Assembly: GCA_021234155.1 (NCBI GenBank) | Contig: JAJEKV010000095.1 | Coordinates: forward strand, 3,174,621-3,238,620 | From: Isoetes taiwanensis | Lineage: Eukaryota > Streptophyta > Lycopodiopsida > Isoetales > Isoetaceae | Direction: 5' to 3' | DNA: 64,000 nt | Shown here: positions 49,193 to 59,550 of the stretch, in pieces | Layout: each line of letters starts with the position of its first letter | Numbering within the stretch: position 1 is the first letter of the stretch | Translations under genes and position numbers: made by a program | Notes under the pieces: model-generated | Database searches by the model: none | Seen by the model: the letters and a program-made list of their open reading frames with translations, nothing else | Told to the model about the DNA's origin: nothing

Positions 49193-51252
49193 GTACAGTC
49201 CAGACTCATTACTAAAGATGCAAACGGCAAAAGACATCTGAAAAATATTAAGGATACAAATGACAGAAAAATTGTGCATTTCACTTTCATATCCAAGGCA
49301 GTGGAAAAGATAGATATCAGAAAAATCTTCACATTAATACTAGAAGAGACATTACAGGAAAAAGGCACAGAATTGGTGGAGAACACCACGTTCGCATGGA
49401 GATATATTGAGCAGATAAAAGATAAGGTTTATAGACCCTTTATTATTTTTGCTGAAGATAATGAAGCTAGGTGTCCATGCCTAAATCCCAACCTGCAAAA
49501 ATACATAGACCCAAAGATTGGGCATGTGAGAACAACAGACTTGGGAATTATCCACTGCATGAAATTAAGAAAGGCATTTGCCAAAGGTCTAAACCACATC
49601 CCAGATTGTGGCCTCAGCATACAAAGTTTTCGTGAAGAATTTCTCAAACTTTGCAAACAATTTTGGGATGTCCACAAATATGAAACCATGGACCTGACAG
49701 ACATAGATACCAGTAATATTACTGAGATGCTACTGCAATATGCCCATAATGAAATTGTACAGCTAAAGGAAAGTCTACCTAACAGAAGGTTTTTGTGGGA
49801 TGACAAACAAGTCAAAAAGAACTTGGAATGGTTAACACATAACCTATTCATATCTGGTTTGGACAAAGCCAATAACAATCCGACCTTTATATGCCAAAAA
49901 CATATCCGTGAGATGGCAAGGGCAAGGCTTGAAGGGCCCGACTTTGAGTTAACTCAATGTACTTCTGAGCAAATAAAGGATGTATGCAGCAAGTTTATAC
50001 AAGAATCCTTGGATGTAGAACATGACAAAAATGGTAAATTACCGTACCTAATGGCTTGTTACAAAGCACATAAAGCGGAATACAGGTGGTTAACAAATGC
50101 AAGTGACTCTATCTTCTCATATGGGGCACGATGGATTACTGCAGTATTAAATGATATTATTGTGATCTGGCCTCAACTATGCCTAAGGCAAACTGCCCCT
50201 TACAGGTTGTTTAACAGAAACAAGATCAACGCATCATGGATGGTGAGCTCCTCATATGAGGTAATTCTGAATCTCCCATACAAAATAAGCAGTGTTTTCT
50301 CAGCAGATATAACAAGATGCTACGAAAATATACCAATATTTGGAGAAGATGGAATCATAGAAATCATGAATGATGTCATTGAACTAGCATGGGAACATAT
50401 GAGAAAAGACCAGCACCTTCTGTACATGCTGATAAAAGACAAGGCAGGAAAATTTGAAATAAAATGGGAAAGACACTTGAAAAAAGACTTGAACAAAACA
50501 TGCTAGACTGTGGTTGAAAAGGAAAAATTTAAAACTATAAACGAATGGTTATTATCACACTGCTTCCTACAATCAGGTACTGATATATGGCGTCAGAAGA
50601 AAGGTATCCCTATGGGATTTTCGTGTAGCCCAGCATGGTGTAATTTATACCTTGCTTGGCACGAATTAAGGTTTATGCTGAAACTTGCTCACAGCGGTAG
50701 ATTCAATGATATTAAGAAATTTGAAACAGCTGCAAGGTACATTGATGACCTCAGTATACTGAATGCAAATAACATTGGAGAGTTCTTTGATAAGCAGGCA
50801 GAGACTACTGTATACAACATGCATCATCTTGGCATAAAAGATGAAACTGAATATGAAACAGATGGAGATGAAACGCATGGTTACAGCATTAACTTCCTTA
50901 ATGTCAACATAAGGGTGATGGACAGAAATAGAGGTCTCTTTGAGATTTCAAGATATGATAAAAGAAACAAACTGCCTTTTGAGGTATACAAGTTTGTAAA
51001 AGCAGATAGTTGTAGACCATACTGGCATGCACTAAAAGTGATAATTTCGCAAATTCTACCATATGTTTACGCACATTCGATCACGCTAAAGCTGCTGAAG
51101 ATATACTTAACCTAATTGATACCTTTGCTAAGAATGGTTTCGGCAAGAAAGAATTATGCAGAACAGTCCTGAGATATCTACAGGAAGAACAATTTTCTGG
51201 GGTTCTATACAACATTGGGGATATGATACAAACTCTGAAGAGATTGATGTAA
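49193..51252 (+). CDS. Reverse transcriptase of Penelope-like type (one in-frame TAG, one frameshift)
   Basis: Copies RNA into DNA for the retroelement. The exon opens after TTGTGTAG at 49,185-49,192. RT motif A is DITRCYENIP (about 50,310), motif B is GIPMGFSCSPAW (about 50,605), motif C is ARYIDDLSIL with the catalytic Asp pair (about 50,735). The following motif is INFLNVNI (about 50,890), which resembles the FLD step of Penelope RTs. A TAG at 50,504-50,506 lies between motifs A and B in an otherwise open frame. A one-base shift near 51,060 moves the end into the frame reading RTFDHAKAAEDILNLIDTF..., which stops at 51,250. No endonuclease domain follows. Whether the TAG and the shift are real mutations or assembly errors cannot be told. 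Other RT groups remain possible. Confidence 0.7.
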
Positions 51253-51295
51253 TTACAAATAAAGTGTAGAGATCAGAAATAAAAGCATTGTGAGG

Positions 51296-51324
51296 GTAGG
51301 GCCTTTGCTACAGCAAGGCCCTAC
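51296..51324 (+). other. Hairpin in the retroelement 3' UTR
   Basis: GTAGGGCCTTTGCT and AGCAAGGCCCTAC form a 13-bp stem with one bulged T, 44 bp after the RT stop codon and downstream of an AATAAA at about 51,257. It could be a structure recognised by the RT or a 3' processing element. This is inferred from position only. Confidence 0.6.
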
Positions 51325-51418
51325 ACTCCTTGCTGTATGTATTGCAGTTATATTGACCTATTTAGGCTTGACTAGCAATAGCCCACCGAACAACGGTTGG
51401 AGGTAGGATTTTTTTATT

Positions 51419-51811
51419 AGATGGCTTGTTAATGGGCTGTAAAATTCAAGCAGTAAATACAAAAATATGTTGGTCTAAGCATTACCCCTTATTGTGGTAA
51501 AATGATTATAGACGCTTATATTATACAGAACTTTACATAATGTAAGAAAAAATAGAACTAGGGTTTATGGAATGAAAATGTTAGGGTTTCATCCTCACGA
51601 AACCCTCAACTAGGTAACGTGGATGGATGGAGATGCAACTGCTTTTAGCAAGAATGATAACTAGATACAGATAAGCTGGATTTAGAACACGACCAGTGTG
51701 GTGCAACCCTACTAAGGACAGAGATTGCAGATAAATAGCAGTAATATGAAGCATAGAGGCTTATACCTGTGCTGGTCTCCCGCTGCCGGAAATGTTCTGC
51801 TATTGGTTTCA
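51419..51811 (+). repeat. Second retroelement copy, part 1 (direct repeat of 45,082-45,473)
   Basis: Nearly identical to the start of the first copy, with one short extra segment (CCTCAACTAG near 51,603). It is cut off at TTGGTTTCAAT by insertion A. Confidence 0.92.
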
Positions 51812-54220
51812 ATATGTAGCATAATAACAGGGGGTTTTCTTTGTGTTTTTGTACGCTTTTAACTAAGGTTTTCCTAAGATTTCATGGCGTATTCGAATAG
51901 ATGTACTAATGCGTACATCTAGAGTGCGTCATTTCTTAGTCGTTGATTTAGCTTTTTTTTTTCAATGGTCCAACATCCAAGGGCTCACAACAAAAGCCCT
52001 CTTTTTATTTTAGGGGCTGAACATGCAAGCCTCGTGGATAGCATTTTAGGGCACGAAACAGAGCTTGCAAATCTGCAACAACAGGGATTAGCAAGATAAA
52101 ATTACAATCCACAATCTTGTTGGAGCGATTTAGGTCAAAGACCTCTTCTTCTTTTAAGTGATTGCATCTCCAATCTTTGGCTTCAGTTTGGGGCAAGCAT
52201 TACAAGAGTTATAGGTCCGACAGAGTGGAAAAGGTCATTTTGCAGCAGAATCTGAGAAGCAATCTAAGTATGGCGCATTACCCCATTCAAAACTCCGATT
52301 AGGCTCCTGGTTAATTTGTTTGTCCTCATGCCCTGAGTAAATCGCCATCAGAGCAAGTAAAGGCAGATCAGAGCAGAGGTAGATGATCGGGAGGTTCAAG
52401 CAGAGGTAGATGGTCGGGAGGTTCAACGGAGGATACATGGGTTCTGCTCCATTGCAACAGGGTTCTGGCAGGCTGAGGGCTAGCGCACAGGACACCGGAG
52501 ATGTTTTAATGTCTGGGAGTTCATAGTATTCTCTCATGCTCCTTTTCATGCTCCAAAGGTACTGAGGAAGTCTGGGCATTTTTGTGTCACCGCAAATCTT
52601 TTGTGTCAGACTGCCATGCACTTCTACAATTGCACTTCTACAATGTGCACTGTGATGAAGACTCAGCAGAGGTATCGAGTACTTTTTTGTGTAGATGGGC
52701 ATGAATGCCTTGCATGCATACCTTTTCTTGTTTACTGTTCAATGAATTGAGTCCTTACATTGATGCTGCACTAACTATGAATCAAGGGTTGGCTGGAGTT
52801 TCTTGGCATGCAAAGCAAAGATATTCTTCAAAAGGCCTCCCGAAAGTCGAAGAAGGTTCTTGGAGCAGCTCTAGTATTTGGATTAGCGATGCAAATCAGG
52901 TCCCTTCTTGAATGCCTCTTAGCTCTTATGGTTCTGGTGTTCCATACTTTGACCGAAGTATTATGTGTGGCGGGATGTACATGACAGGAACCGCTTTTAC
53001 TACTGTGCTTCTATTGCGTGGAGTAGTTGCGTAACATGTTATTAATCCGCCCAAACAGTCTCTGTCTTCGCGGACATACAAAGTAGTGAGATAAAAAGGA
53101 TAGAATTTTCGATGAATTTAATGACCTTTCGGTTGTTTATCGTCGGTAGATTGCCAAAAGACTTTATAGACCATATATAATCCTGCGACCCTTTATGTAT
53201 TAAGATGGTTTTTCAAATCTGCAACCTTCTTACCTGTTTCTTGACAAAGAGCACCGAGGTTTCGTGGAATTCTCAGATGATACAAGCACTTTAGCTGTAG
53301 GTTCTTCTACGGACAATATTTTGCCAAGTGAGCAAGTGGAAGCAAGTGGCAATGATCTATTGTTGGGTGCATCTGAAAAGGAAGATAGTCGAGCTACCAT
53401 AAGTAATGGCTCATATGCATCTGGGCATAGCATTGTGGACGCTAGCCAACATGACATGACAACAATGCAAAGACAGAAGCCTGTCTTAGCAATTGATGAT
53501 CTTCTTGGACTGAGTTTGGCACCAGAGGCATCTCCAGCACTGAAGCTTAATCCAAAGCCTATGCTTGACCCATCGTTGTTTCAGAGGAAGTGGAGTTATA
53601 TTAGAGTTTTCTTGTTGTCCATGTAATTCAAATTTACAGAGCTGCAGGTTGTAATGCAAGCAGCTCTAGTGTTGAACAGGAATCAGCTCTAGTGTTGAAC
53701 AGGAATGGAATTCCTGTAATCTGTGCACATATGTTTGGTGTTAAGTAGTCTGTCTGTACATGTTTGACTGTTTGACTTCAACGGAATACAATTGAGACAA
53801 CCTTTGGGTGAGGTGGAAAATGGGGTTTGACCCCATCTCGTTTTTAGATGAACGGCTATAGTTTGTGGGTTTGGAATAATCCATGGAATATTACTTGGAT
53901 CAAGGGCCAGGGTTAGACGAGCATTGAGGGTTAGACGAATATGAGAACCCCTTATGCTAGTTTGTGTATACGTTTTCATTTGCATTGTTTTTATGATTTT
54001 TATATTCTATAGGCCCTAAATTTCCTGTTCTTCACATATTTCACAAACATATAACAATATATAACAAATAAACAATGATTATATGACTTTTTTTTAGTTT
54101 AGATGCTACATATTCACTCAAGGGAGTTTGAACTATGTATATGTTGTATTGTTGCTTGTTTCTTTATTTGGTTTTGTTTTCTTTTGTTAGGGCCCGAAGG
54201 GCCAAAAAATTTTTTTAGTA
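51812..54220 (+). mobile_element. Insertion A in the second retroelement copy
   Basis: Begins ATGTAGCATAATAACAGGGG. The reverse complement of this end, with about 80 further related bases, forms the right end of insertion B at about 57,070-57,166, and a shorter match ends at about 56,265. It contains a fragment of an AP-4 beta gene and other unassigned sequence. It is followed by GGGCCCGAAGGGCC (54,189) and the palindromic block at 54,221. It looks like a gene-capturing DNA transposon. The superfamily is unclear. Confidence 0.6.
53225..53626 (+). pseudogene. Fragment of an AP-4 complex beta-subunit gene
   Basis: The frame reads LDKEHRGFVEFSDD, then a Ser/Asp-rich hinge, then AIDDLLGLSLAPEASPALKL and NPKPMLDPSLFQRKW. 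This matches the hinge-to-ear transition of the plant beta subunit of adaptor complex 4 (AIDDLLGLG... then LKLNP..VLDP..FQ.KW), which helps sort cargo at the trans-Golgi network. The trunk domain and nearly all of the ear are missing. It ends at a stop 10 codons after the last matching residue, probably in former intron sequence. It lies inside insertion A and is read as a captured host fragment. The family assignment is from memory of the conserved motif. Confidence 0.62.
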
Positions 54221-54677
54221 TAACTACCAACTCATAACTATCATTAACATTAATTATTCCAAACCATTGCATTCCACACTTAAAAATAAAATTCCCCCTT
54301 AAACCCCCTTTGGTTTGGGTGCATATTCACACGGGGGGTGACGTAAGGCGGCGAGAGCCCCTAAAATCATGTTATACATATACAAAATCAATACCATATA
54401 GTACATTCTCTCAAATCTTATAGTATTTCGCAAATTGTGTTATACAGTATACCAAAACTTGTACAGGCATACCCCACAAATGAGGATCACTATGTACGGT
54501 CTAGATCGAGGAATAAAAGGCATATATGCTCATCCGACAGCTCTCGATGCCCGGAGTCACCCCCCGTGTGAATATGCACCCAAACCAAAGGGGGTTTAAG
54601 GGGGAATTTTATTTTTAAGTGTGGAATGCAATGGTTTGGAATAATTAATGTTAATGATAGTTATGAGTTGGTAGTTA
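54221..54677. repeat. Fold-back element 1 (long inverted repeat, 457 bp)
   Basis: Starts TAACTACCAACTCATAACTA and ends with its exact reverse complement. The arms run about 120 bp each, through a shared inner sequence CCCCTTTGGTTTGGGTGCAT. The central part is not palindromic. The right end abuts the retroelement segment directly. Confidence 0.92.
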
Positions 54678-55372
54678 AACATGGCTACTAGAAGGAAGCT
54701 AGATCTAGAAGCTAGTATGGCTCCCAAGAGAAAGAAGATTTGGGAATTTCGTAGAGTTGCACAGGCTGCAAAACCAACTGATAATTCAGAAAGTTCCAAG
54801 AAGGATAAGGGGGCAGAGAGCTTAGCTGGGAAAAATGGAGAAGGCAATAGTAAGGCTGGTAAAGAGCATTCTACTAGTAATAAAGGCTATGGAGAATTCC
54901 CTGCAAACAAAGAGGCTGACTCAAAAGAAGATGATGGATCTGGAGCAATGGCCAAACAACACAAGGAAATCCCCTCCGAGCTTAAATTTATTCAAAGTTA
55001 ATGCTTACCAAAGTGATTTTACCCAATTGCCTGATGGGTTGTAAAATTATTTGAATCTAATTACGTATATTCAACTTAATGTGCTTTAGTAGAATTCGAT
55101 CTGTAAGTATTAGAATACATTTAATGAGGTTGATCCTGATTTGCTTAATAGAAAGCTAATTTATAGATCATCTTGGGGCGACATTGTAGAGCTTGCTGGC
55201 TTGATGTTAACTCAGGATAATGTTTATGGAATAGTCCTATGTGTAGCTACTCTTGTATGATTAAATAGAGTTTAACTGCTGAATGAGAAAAGAAATATGC
55301 AGAAATACCCTTCATAATGCATATAGGCAGAAATATCTCTGGTCTGGATCTATGTTACATATGAAGGTAATC
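54678..55372 (+). repeat. Second retroelement copy, part 2 (repeat of 45,496-46,190)
   Basis: Nearly identical to the first copy. About 23 bp that separate parts 1 and 2 in the first copy (GAGTATGGGCAGGAAAAAGG and a few more) are absent here. Confidence 0.92.
54681..55001 (+). pseudogene. Second copy of the small basic retroelement ORF (3' end altered)
   Basis: From the same ATG as the frame at 45,499. It is identical for nearly 100 codons apart from one Glu-to-Gly change. Near the end the bases around CCCCTCYGAGC differ by small indels, so the frame stops early, after KFIQS. The retroelement copy is split by insertions, so this is a non-functional duplicate. Confidence 0.7.
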
Positions 55373-56025
55373 ACAACCAACACATAATTACCATTGACAT
55401 TAACAACCAACACATAATTACCATTGACATCCAACATATAAAAATTAAATCCCCCAACACATAACAACCAACACATAACAACCATTGACATTAACAACCA
55501 ACACATAATTACCATTGACATTAATTAACACAACCATTGAGTCCAACACATTTAAATTAAAATCCCCCTTAAACCCCCTTTGGTTTGGGTGCATATTCAC
55601 ACGGGGAGTGACTCCGGGCAACGAGAGCTGTTGGATAGGCATATTCACTCCTTATTCCTTAATCTATATCGTACGTAAAGTTCCTCGTTTGTGGGGTATG
55701 CAAGTACAAAATTTGCTATACTGTATACTAAGATTCACAAAATACTATAAGATTTCAAGCGGAATACTATATGGTGTTGATTTCATATGTGCAAAATACA
55801 ATTATGAGGGCTCTCGCTGCCCTACATCACCCCCCGTGTGAATATGCACCCAAACCAAAGGGGGTTTAAGGGGGATTTTAATTTAAATGTGTTGGACTCA
55901 ATGGTTGTGTTAATTAATGTCAATGGTAATTATGTGTTGGTTGTTAATGTCAATGGTTGTTATGTGTTGGTTGTTATGTGTTGGGGATTTAATTTTTATA
56001 TGTTGGATGTTAATGGTTTGTGTTG
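55373..56025. repeat. Fold-back element 2 (long inverted repeat, about 650 bp)
   Basis: The arms contain repeated ACAACCAACACATAATTACC units. The inner arm part, CCCCCTTAAACCCCCTTTGG through GGGTGCATATTCACACGGGG, is the same as in fold-back element 1, so both belong to one family. The outer right flank is GCAAAAAAAACTTTGGCCCC, a mirror of the flank left of element 1. Confidence 0.9.
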
Positions 56026-57166
56026 CAAAAAAAACTTTGGCCCCGAGGGGCCTTAGGGACGCCACCCCAAAGGTGACAAAAATTTTAGAATTCAAACCGT
56101 AAAAAAACTAGAATTCATTTGAGGCTTTCATCATTGTAGCTTTTGAATTTGATCACAATAAAACAAATAGAACATAAGTAAAAGTTACCATAAAGATAGA
56201 GCAGATTGATCCATTATTCGAAAGTCATAAAGTTTGCAACACAAAGAAAACCCCCGTTATTATGCTACATATTGTTACTTCCGCTACAACTATTTCTCTT
56301 TCACAATGACACCATTGTTTATCAATCCATATGATTTTGGATGCTCCATCTCTAGCTTAAAGGTAATGCATGATTCACCTTATGGTTCGATTAAAGTTCC
56401 ATTCCTACAATATAAATGCATCCTTGTGGTCGCTTTGACCGGGATCTCATGGACATGGAAAAAGGCGCGGAATAATCCTACATTGTGTGCATAAGAATCC
56501 GTTTGTTGATTGAAGCTAAAGGTCGGCTGCTATGAACAATCCAGGAAGCCAAGAATATCCAAGAGTTGGAAGCAAACAGAGGGCCTAAACTTGAATCAAG
56601 TAAAGCAAATCTTAGGAAGGAAACAAAAGGAGGTTTTGCAAAGACTACATTGTAGAATCAGAAACCAATACCTTGTAAAAAAAAAAACATTATGCTAATC
56701 AAGAAACATTAAAAAACAAATACCTTTGTAAGTGTGAGCAAAAAATCCATCTCGTGGTAGTAAAATCCACTCCGCAATAAGAATCCAAGAGGGCAAGTAC
56801 ACATGCATATGCACACATGCACACACATGCACACATGCACTTGCACTTGCACTTGCACATGCACATGCACATGCACATGCACAATACACATGCACATGCA
56901 TATACATGCACATGCACATGAACATGCACATGCACACACATGCACATGCATACACATGCGCAGTGTTCATGCACAAACACATGCAGAGAAAGACAACAAC
57001 CCTCGGATTGTTCCAACCAACGAAAATCAACGGCCCATAAAGGGTGCACTCTAGAAATACTATTTAGTACACCTCAACGAATACAACAACGAAATCATAG
57101 AAAAACCATGTGAAAAAGCGTATAAAAATCTAAAAGTAACCCCCTGTTATTATGCTACATATTCAA
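56026..57166 (-). mobile_element. Insertion B in the second retroelement copy (opposite orientation to A)
   Basis: Ends at CCCCCTGTTATTATGCTACAT (57,146-57,166), the reverse complement of the start of insertion A. A second, nearly identical end (CCCCCGTTATTATGCTACAT) stops at about 56,265, so B may itself be two elements. No gene was recognised. It includes a CATGCA microsatellite. Confidence 0.55.
56797..56960. repeat. (CATGCA)n-type microsatellite
   Basis: About 160 bp of CACATG/CATGCA repeats with short CTTG interruptions. Alternating purine-pyrimidine makes it a candidate for Z-DNA and for length variation. Confidence 0.93.
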
Positions 57167-57320
57167 TAGGGGATATAAAGATGAGAAAGTCTTAGATCTA
57201 GATCTGATAAAAGACAAGATCAGGAAAAGAATAGGGCAGAATAGTCTGGTCTGGTTTATTCATCCTATTGGGCTATATGCTGGCATTAAATCTCTGCCAG
57301 ACTGAACATGATACATGTGT
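57167..57320 (+). repeat. Second retroelement copy, part 3 (repeat of about 46,190-46,332)
   Basis: Resumes at AGGGGATATAAAGATGAG and ends at ACATGTGT, where H3 element copy B begins. It has a small extra ATCTAGATCT near 57,196. Confidence 0.9.
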
Positions 57321-59050
57321 TGTGACGTTCAAAGACAAGATACGCTCCGTGATTTACATTGTATCGCCACGCCACGCCAGATTATCGCCACCCCGATTGA
57401 CGGTACGCCAACGGATAGCTGTGTAAGTAGCCCTAGGGGGCAACTTGCTAGGAGTGTTCATATATTATTAATGTGCACATGTGCACATTAATGAGGGCAC
57501 ACCTTTCCATGTTGGCATATTTTGCCACCTAGCCACTAAAGGCAAGTGGGGCCTTTCCAATTATCCCACATGCCAAATTGGGTAATTGGAAACCCTAGCC
57601 TAAACCCCCATGTCTATTTAGGGTAGGAAAACCCTAGCTTGCTAGTTTTTCGTCCTTAGGGTTTTAGAGCTCGGTTTTGGCTGCCCTGTGAGCCAAAACC
57701 GCCCCCGTGACGCTGCCTTAAGCGAATTGCGCCATCGGTTTCCACAATCCGATCAATTCGGCAGATGGTTGAACTCGGTCGAGGAGCCACTCAAGGATCA
57801 GTATTTGGTCAATTTAATAGCTTAAACCGCCTTCTAGTCATAGAATCAAGAGGTTTAGACTATTAAATTGCCCATAGTAGTTATCTAGATCTTAGATCTG
57901 GGACACTAACTAAAGAACCTAACTCTATGATTGGATCTAGTTCTTTAGTTCTTCCGTGATATATTTGGATGATGTATTTTTCGTGAACTCCTTGTATTGG
58001 GAAGGGGGTAGAGGCCCTAAAGCTTGTAGTTGATGCTCCTAGAGTAGCCTCTCTAGCACAATGTAGATTCGGCTGGTGGTACAAGAGCCACACCGGGTTG
58101 TGGGTGAAGGGGCAGACTGGCTAAAAAGGAGGTTCATGTCCCCGACTCTTGAACGATCCCCCGGTGTGTGTAAAGCCACCGGGATCATTGTGACTAGGTC
58201 TAATGGCTTACCACCGCGGGTAAGGCATGGGCTCGACACCCGTGAAGTGGTGTACACTTTCCGCTGGGTTGGTCGAATCACGGGCAAAGGGCCCTCTAGT
58301 CACCTTGAGTTAGCATGCAGATCTCCTGAGGAGTGATCCCTACCGCCCCATCGAACCGGGAGGATGAGACCCGTGAATAGCCCTTCGGCTATGCATCCGC
58401 TGGCTACTGGCCAGTCCCAACACTTTTCAGCCTTACCGCAAAGTGTGCATGGGAGGGGCGGATGGAGTGGACAACCCTATGCCATGTTCTTATGCCGCCC
58501 AAATCCATTGCCATGAATTCTGCCTCAAGAACGAACTGCGAGACCCAAGCCGCCACCATCCATTGAGTCCGAGCCTTGGGTAGGATCCCCCTATGTGATG
58601 TGCCGATCTTTGTCTATGCAGATATGAGGGGACCATCCTTCGAGATGGTCACAGGATGTTGATGTATGTGCTAATTGACATGTATGTTTACGCCCGCAGC
58701 CTAGGTAGGCCCCGAGGGAGACGGGTAGAATGACACCTTCACTCTCCCCACCGAGACTCGTTACGGGTGCGCAAATGATATGTGGAGGGCCCCCAGATCA
58801 GCATGGAGCTGGTGTGGGGAAGAACTTCCTGCTTGTATACGGTGAGTGCACCGTGATAATGAGTAGGGGACGCCACGGTGGTATCGAGCAATGTTCTTGG
58901 AGACCAAGAGCAAAGCACCGACCATGTTCCCAAAGAGTACTAACTTGATAGGATCCTCAAGCCTCGAAAAGTGGGAAAAATTTTTTTCTCACCTTTGTAG
59001 TTATGCTAAGCTAGTAACAATTAAGTGAATTGGAATTTAACAAGATTAAA
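57321..59050 (+). other. H3 element 5' region and leader, no recognised protein
   Basis: It includes AAACCCTAG-rich sequence typical of plant LTRs (57,590-57,665) and a conserved leader shared with copy A (about 57,800-58,980). Open frames here are not conserved between the copies. No clear LTR end (CA) was located. Confidence 0.5.
57467..57492. repeat. Perfect 26-bp palindrome
   Basis: ATTAATGTGCACA followed directly by its reverse complement. It lies about 150 bp into copy B, in the possible promoter part of an LTR. It is not evident in copy A. Confidence 0.95.
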
Positions 59051-59079
59051 AAGAATGAGCCAAAATTTTCCAGTGAGGT

Positions 59080-59148
59080 GGTCTCACACAATTACCGGGT
59101 CATAAAACTAACTTTTTGTTTTGAAGCGAGGCGCAAGCTGTGAGACAT
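59080..59148 (+). repeat. Palindromic module 1, upstream of the H3-like gene
   Basis: Outer arms GTCTCACA and TGTGAGAC flank AAAACTAAC and GCGAGGCGCAAGC. It is one of four related modules in copy B. It sits about 290 bp before the TATA box. Confidence 0.7.
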
Positions 59149-59269
59149 CGAGTCAAGAACACCAAAACATGATGAATTTGAGATAAATAATGTGGTAAGG
59201 CTAATTCTAAGATAGGAATTAGTTAGAATAGCATGTTTTAATTACCTAAAACCCTAGAATGTATGAGGA

Positions 59270-59338
59270 TCTCTCACATCGCTACTGGTCGCAAAACTAA
59301 ACATTAGTATTGGAACGAGGCGCAAGCCGCGGAGACCA
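59270..59338 (+). repeat. Palindromic module 2, upstream of the H3-like gene
   Basis: Related to module 1 (TCTCACATCGC, AAAACTAAACATTAG, ACGAGGCGCAAGC, GGAGACC). It lies about 100 bp before the TATA box. Confidence 0.65.
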
Positions 59339-59437
59339 ATGGGTAGAAAAAGTCTGAAATAAGTATAAGTTTTAGATAAATTGGTGCCTTAGCATGTTAA
59401 ATGAGCAACTTGAGTCTTGACCTAAAATTCCCCAAGC

Positions 59438-59445
59438 TATAAATA
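59438..59445 (+). promoter_or_regulatory. TATA box of the H3-like gene
   Basis: TATAAATA, 113 bp before the ATG. Position and sequence are conserved with copy A (9227-9234) and with the promoter of the second gene. Confidence 0.78.
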
Positions 59446-59550
59446 GATGTAGAACCCACTCATTTTTTTTCGGTCCAAGCCCTAGAAATCTGGCTCTCCC
59501 CAATTTAGGCGATCTTTCTACGCTTTTATCCGATTGACGATCCGTAAAAC

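Larger units (their letters stand above)
45082..51418 (+). mobile_element. Penelope-like retroelement candidate, 6.34 kb, with direct terminal repeat
   Basis: The first about 390 bp recur from 51,419, giving a head-to-tail arrangement with a 6337-bp period, as in the pseudo-LTRs of Penelope-like elements (PLEs). It codes for a small basic ORF, a large ORF with a Cys-rich motif, and a reverse transcriptase with PLE-type motifs (DITRCYENIP, GIPMGFSCSP, YIDD, FLNVNI). GT...AG introns separate coding parts, which PLEs are known to retain. No GIY-YIG endonuclease was recognised, as in endonuclease-lacking PLEs known from plants and other groups. CAG and CTG are common here, unlike in the CACTA region. 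The assignment rests on motif reading; another RT lineage is possible. Confidence 0.65.

Noticed and set aside
45082-51418. Hammerhead ribozyme in the Penelope-like repeat
   Set aside because: No CTGATGA...GAAA core with flanking stems was found by eye. Some Penelope-like elements have one, so a covariance search is needed before excluding it.
45082-51811. LTR retrotransposon
   Set aside because: The terminal repeat is a head-to-tail continuation and not a defined TG...CA LTR. No integrase, RNase H or protease was seen, and the RT motifs differ from Ty1/Ty3 types.
54221-56025. A single transposon with terminal repeats at 54,221 and 56,025
   Set aside because: The two blocks have different arms, and each is palindromic by itself. 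The segment between them is retroelement sequence collinear with the first copy.
55445-56102. Repetitive Val/Asn/Tyr-rich open frames near 55.4-56.1 kb
   Set aside because: They are translations of the repeated arms of fold-back element 2 on both strands.
56700-57050. Long Cys/His/Met-rich open frames around 56,700-57,050
   Set aside because: They are translations of the CATGCA microsatellite.
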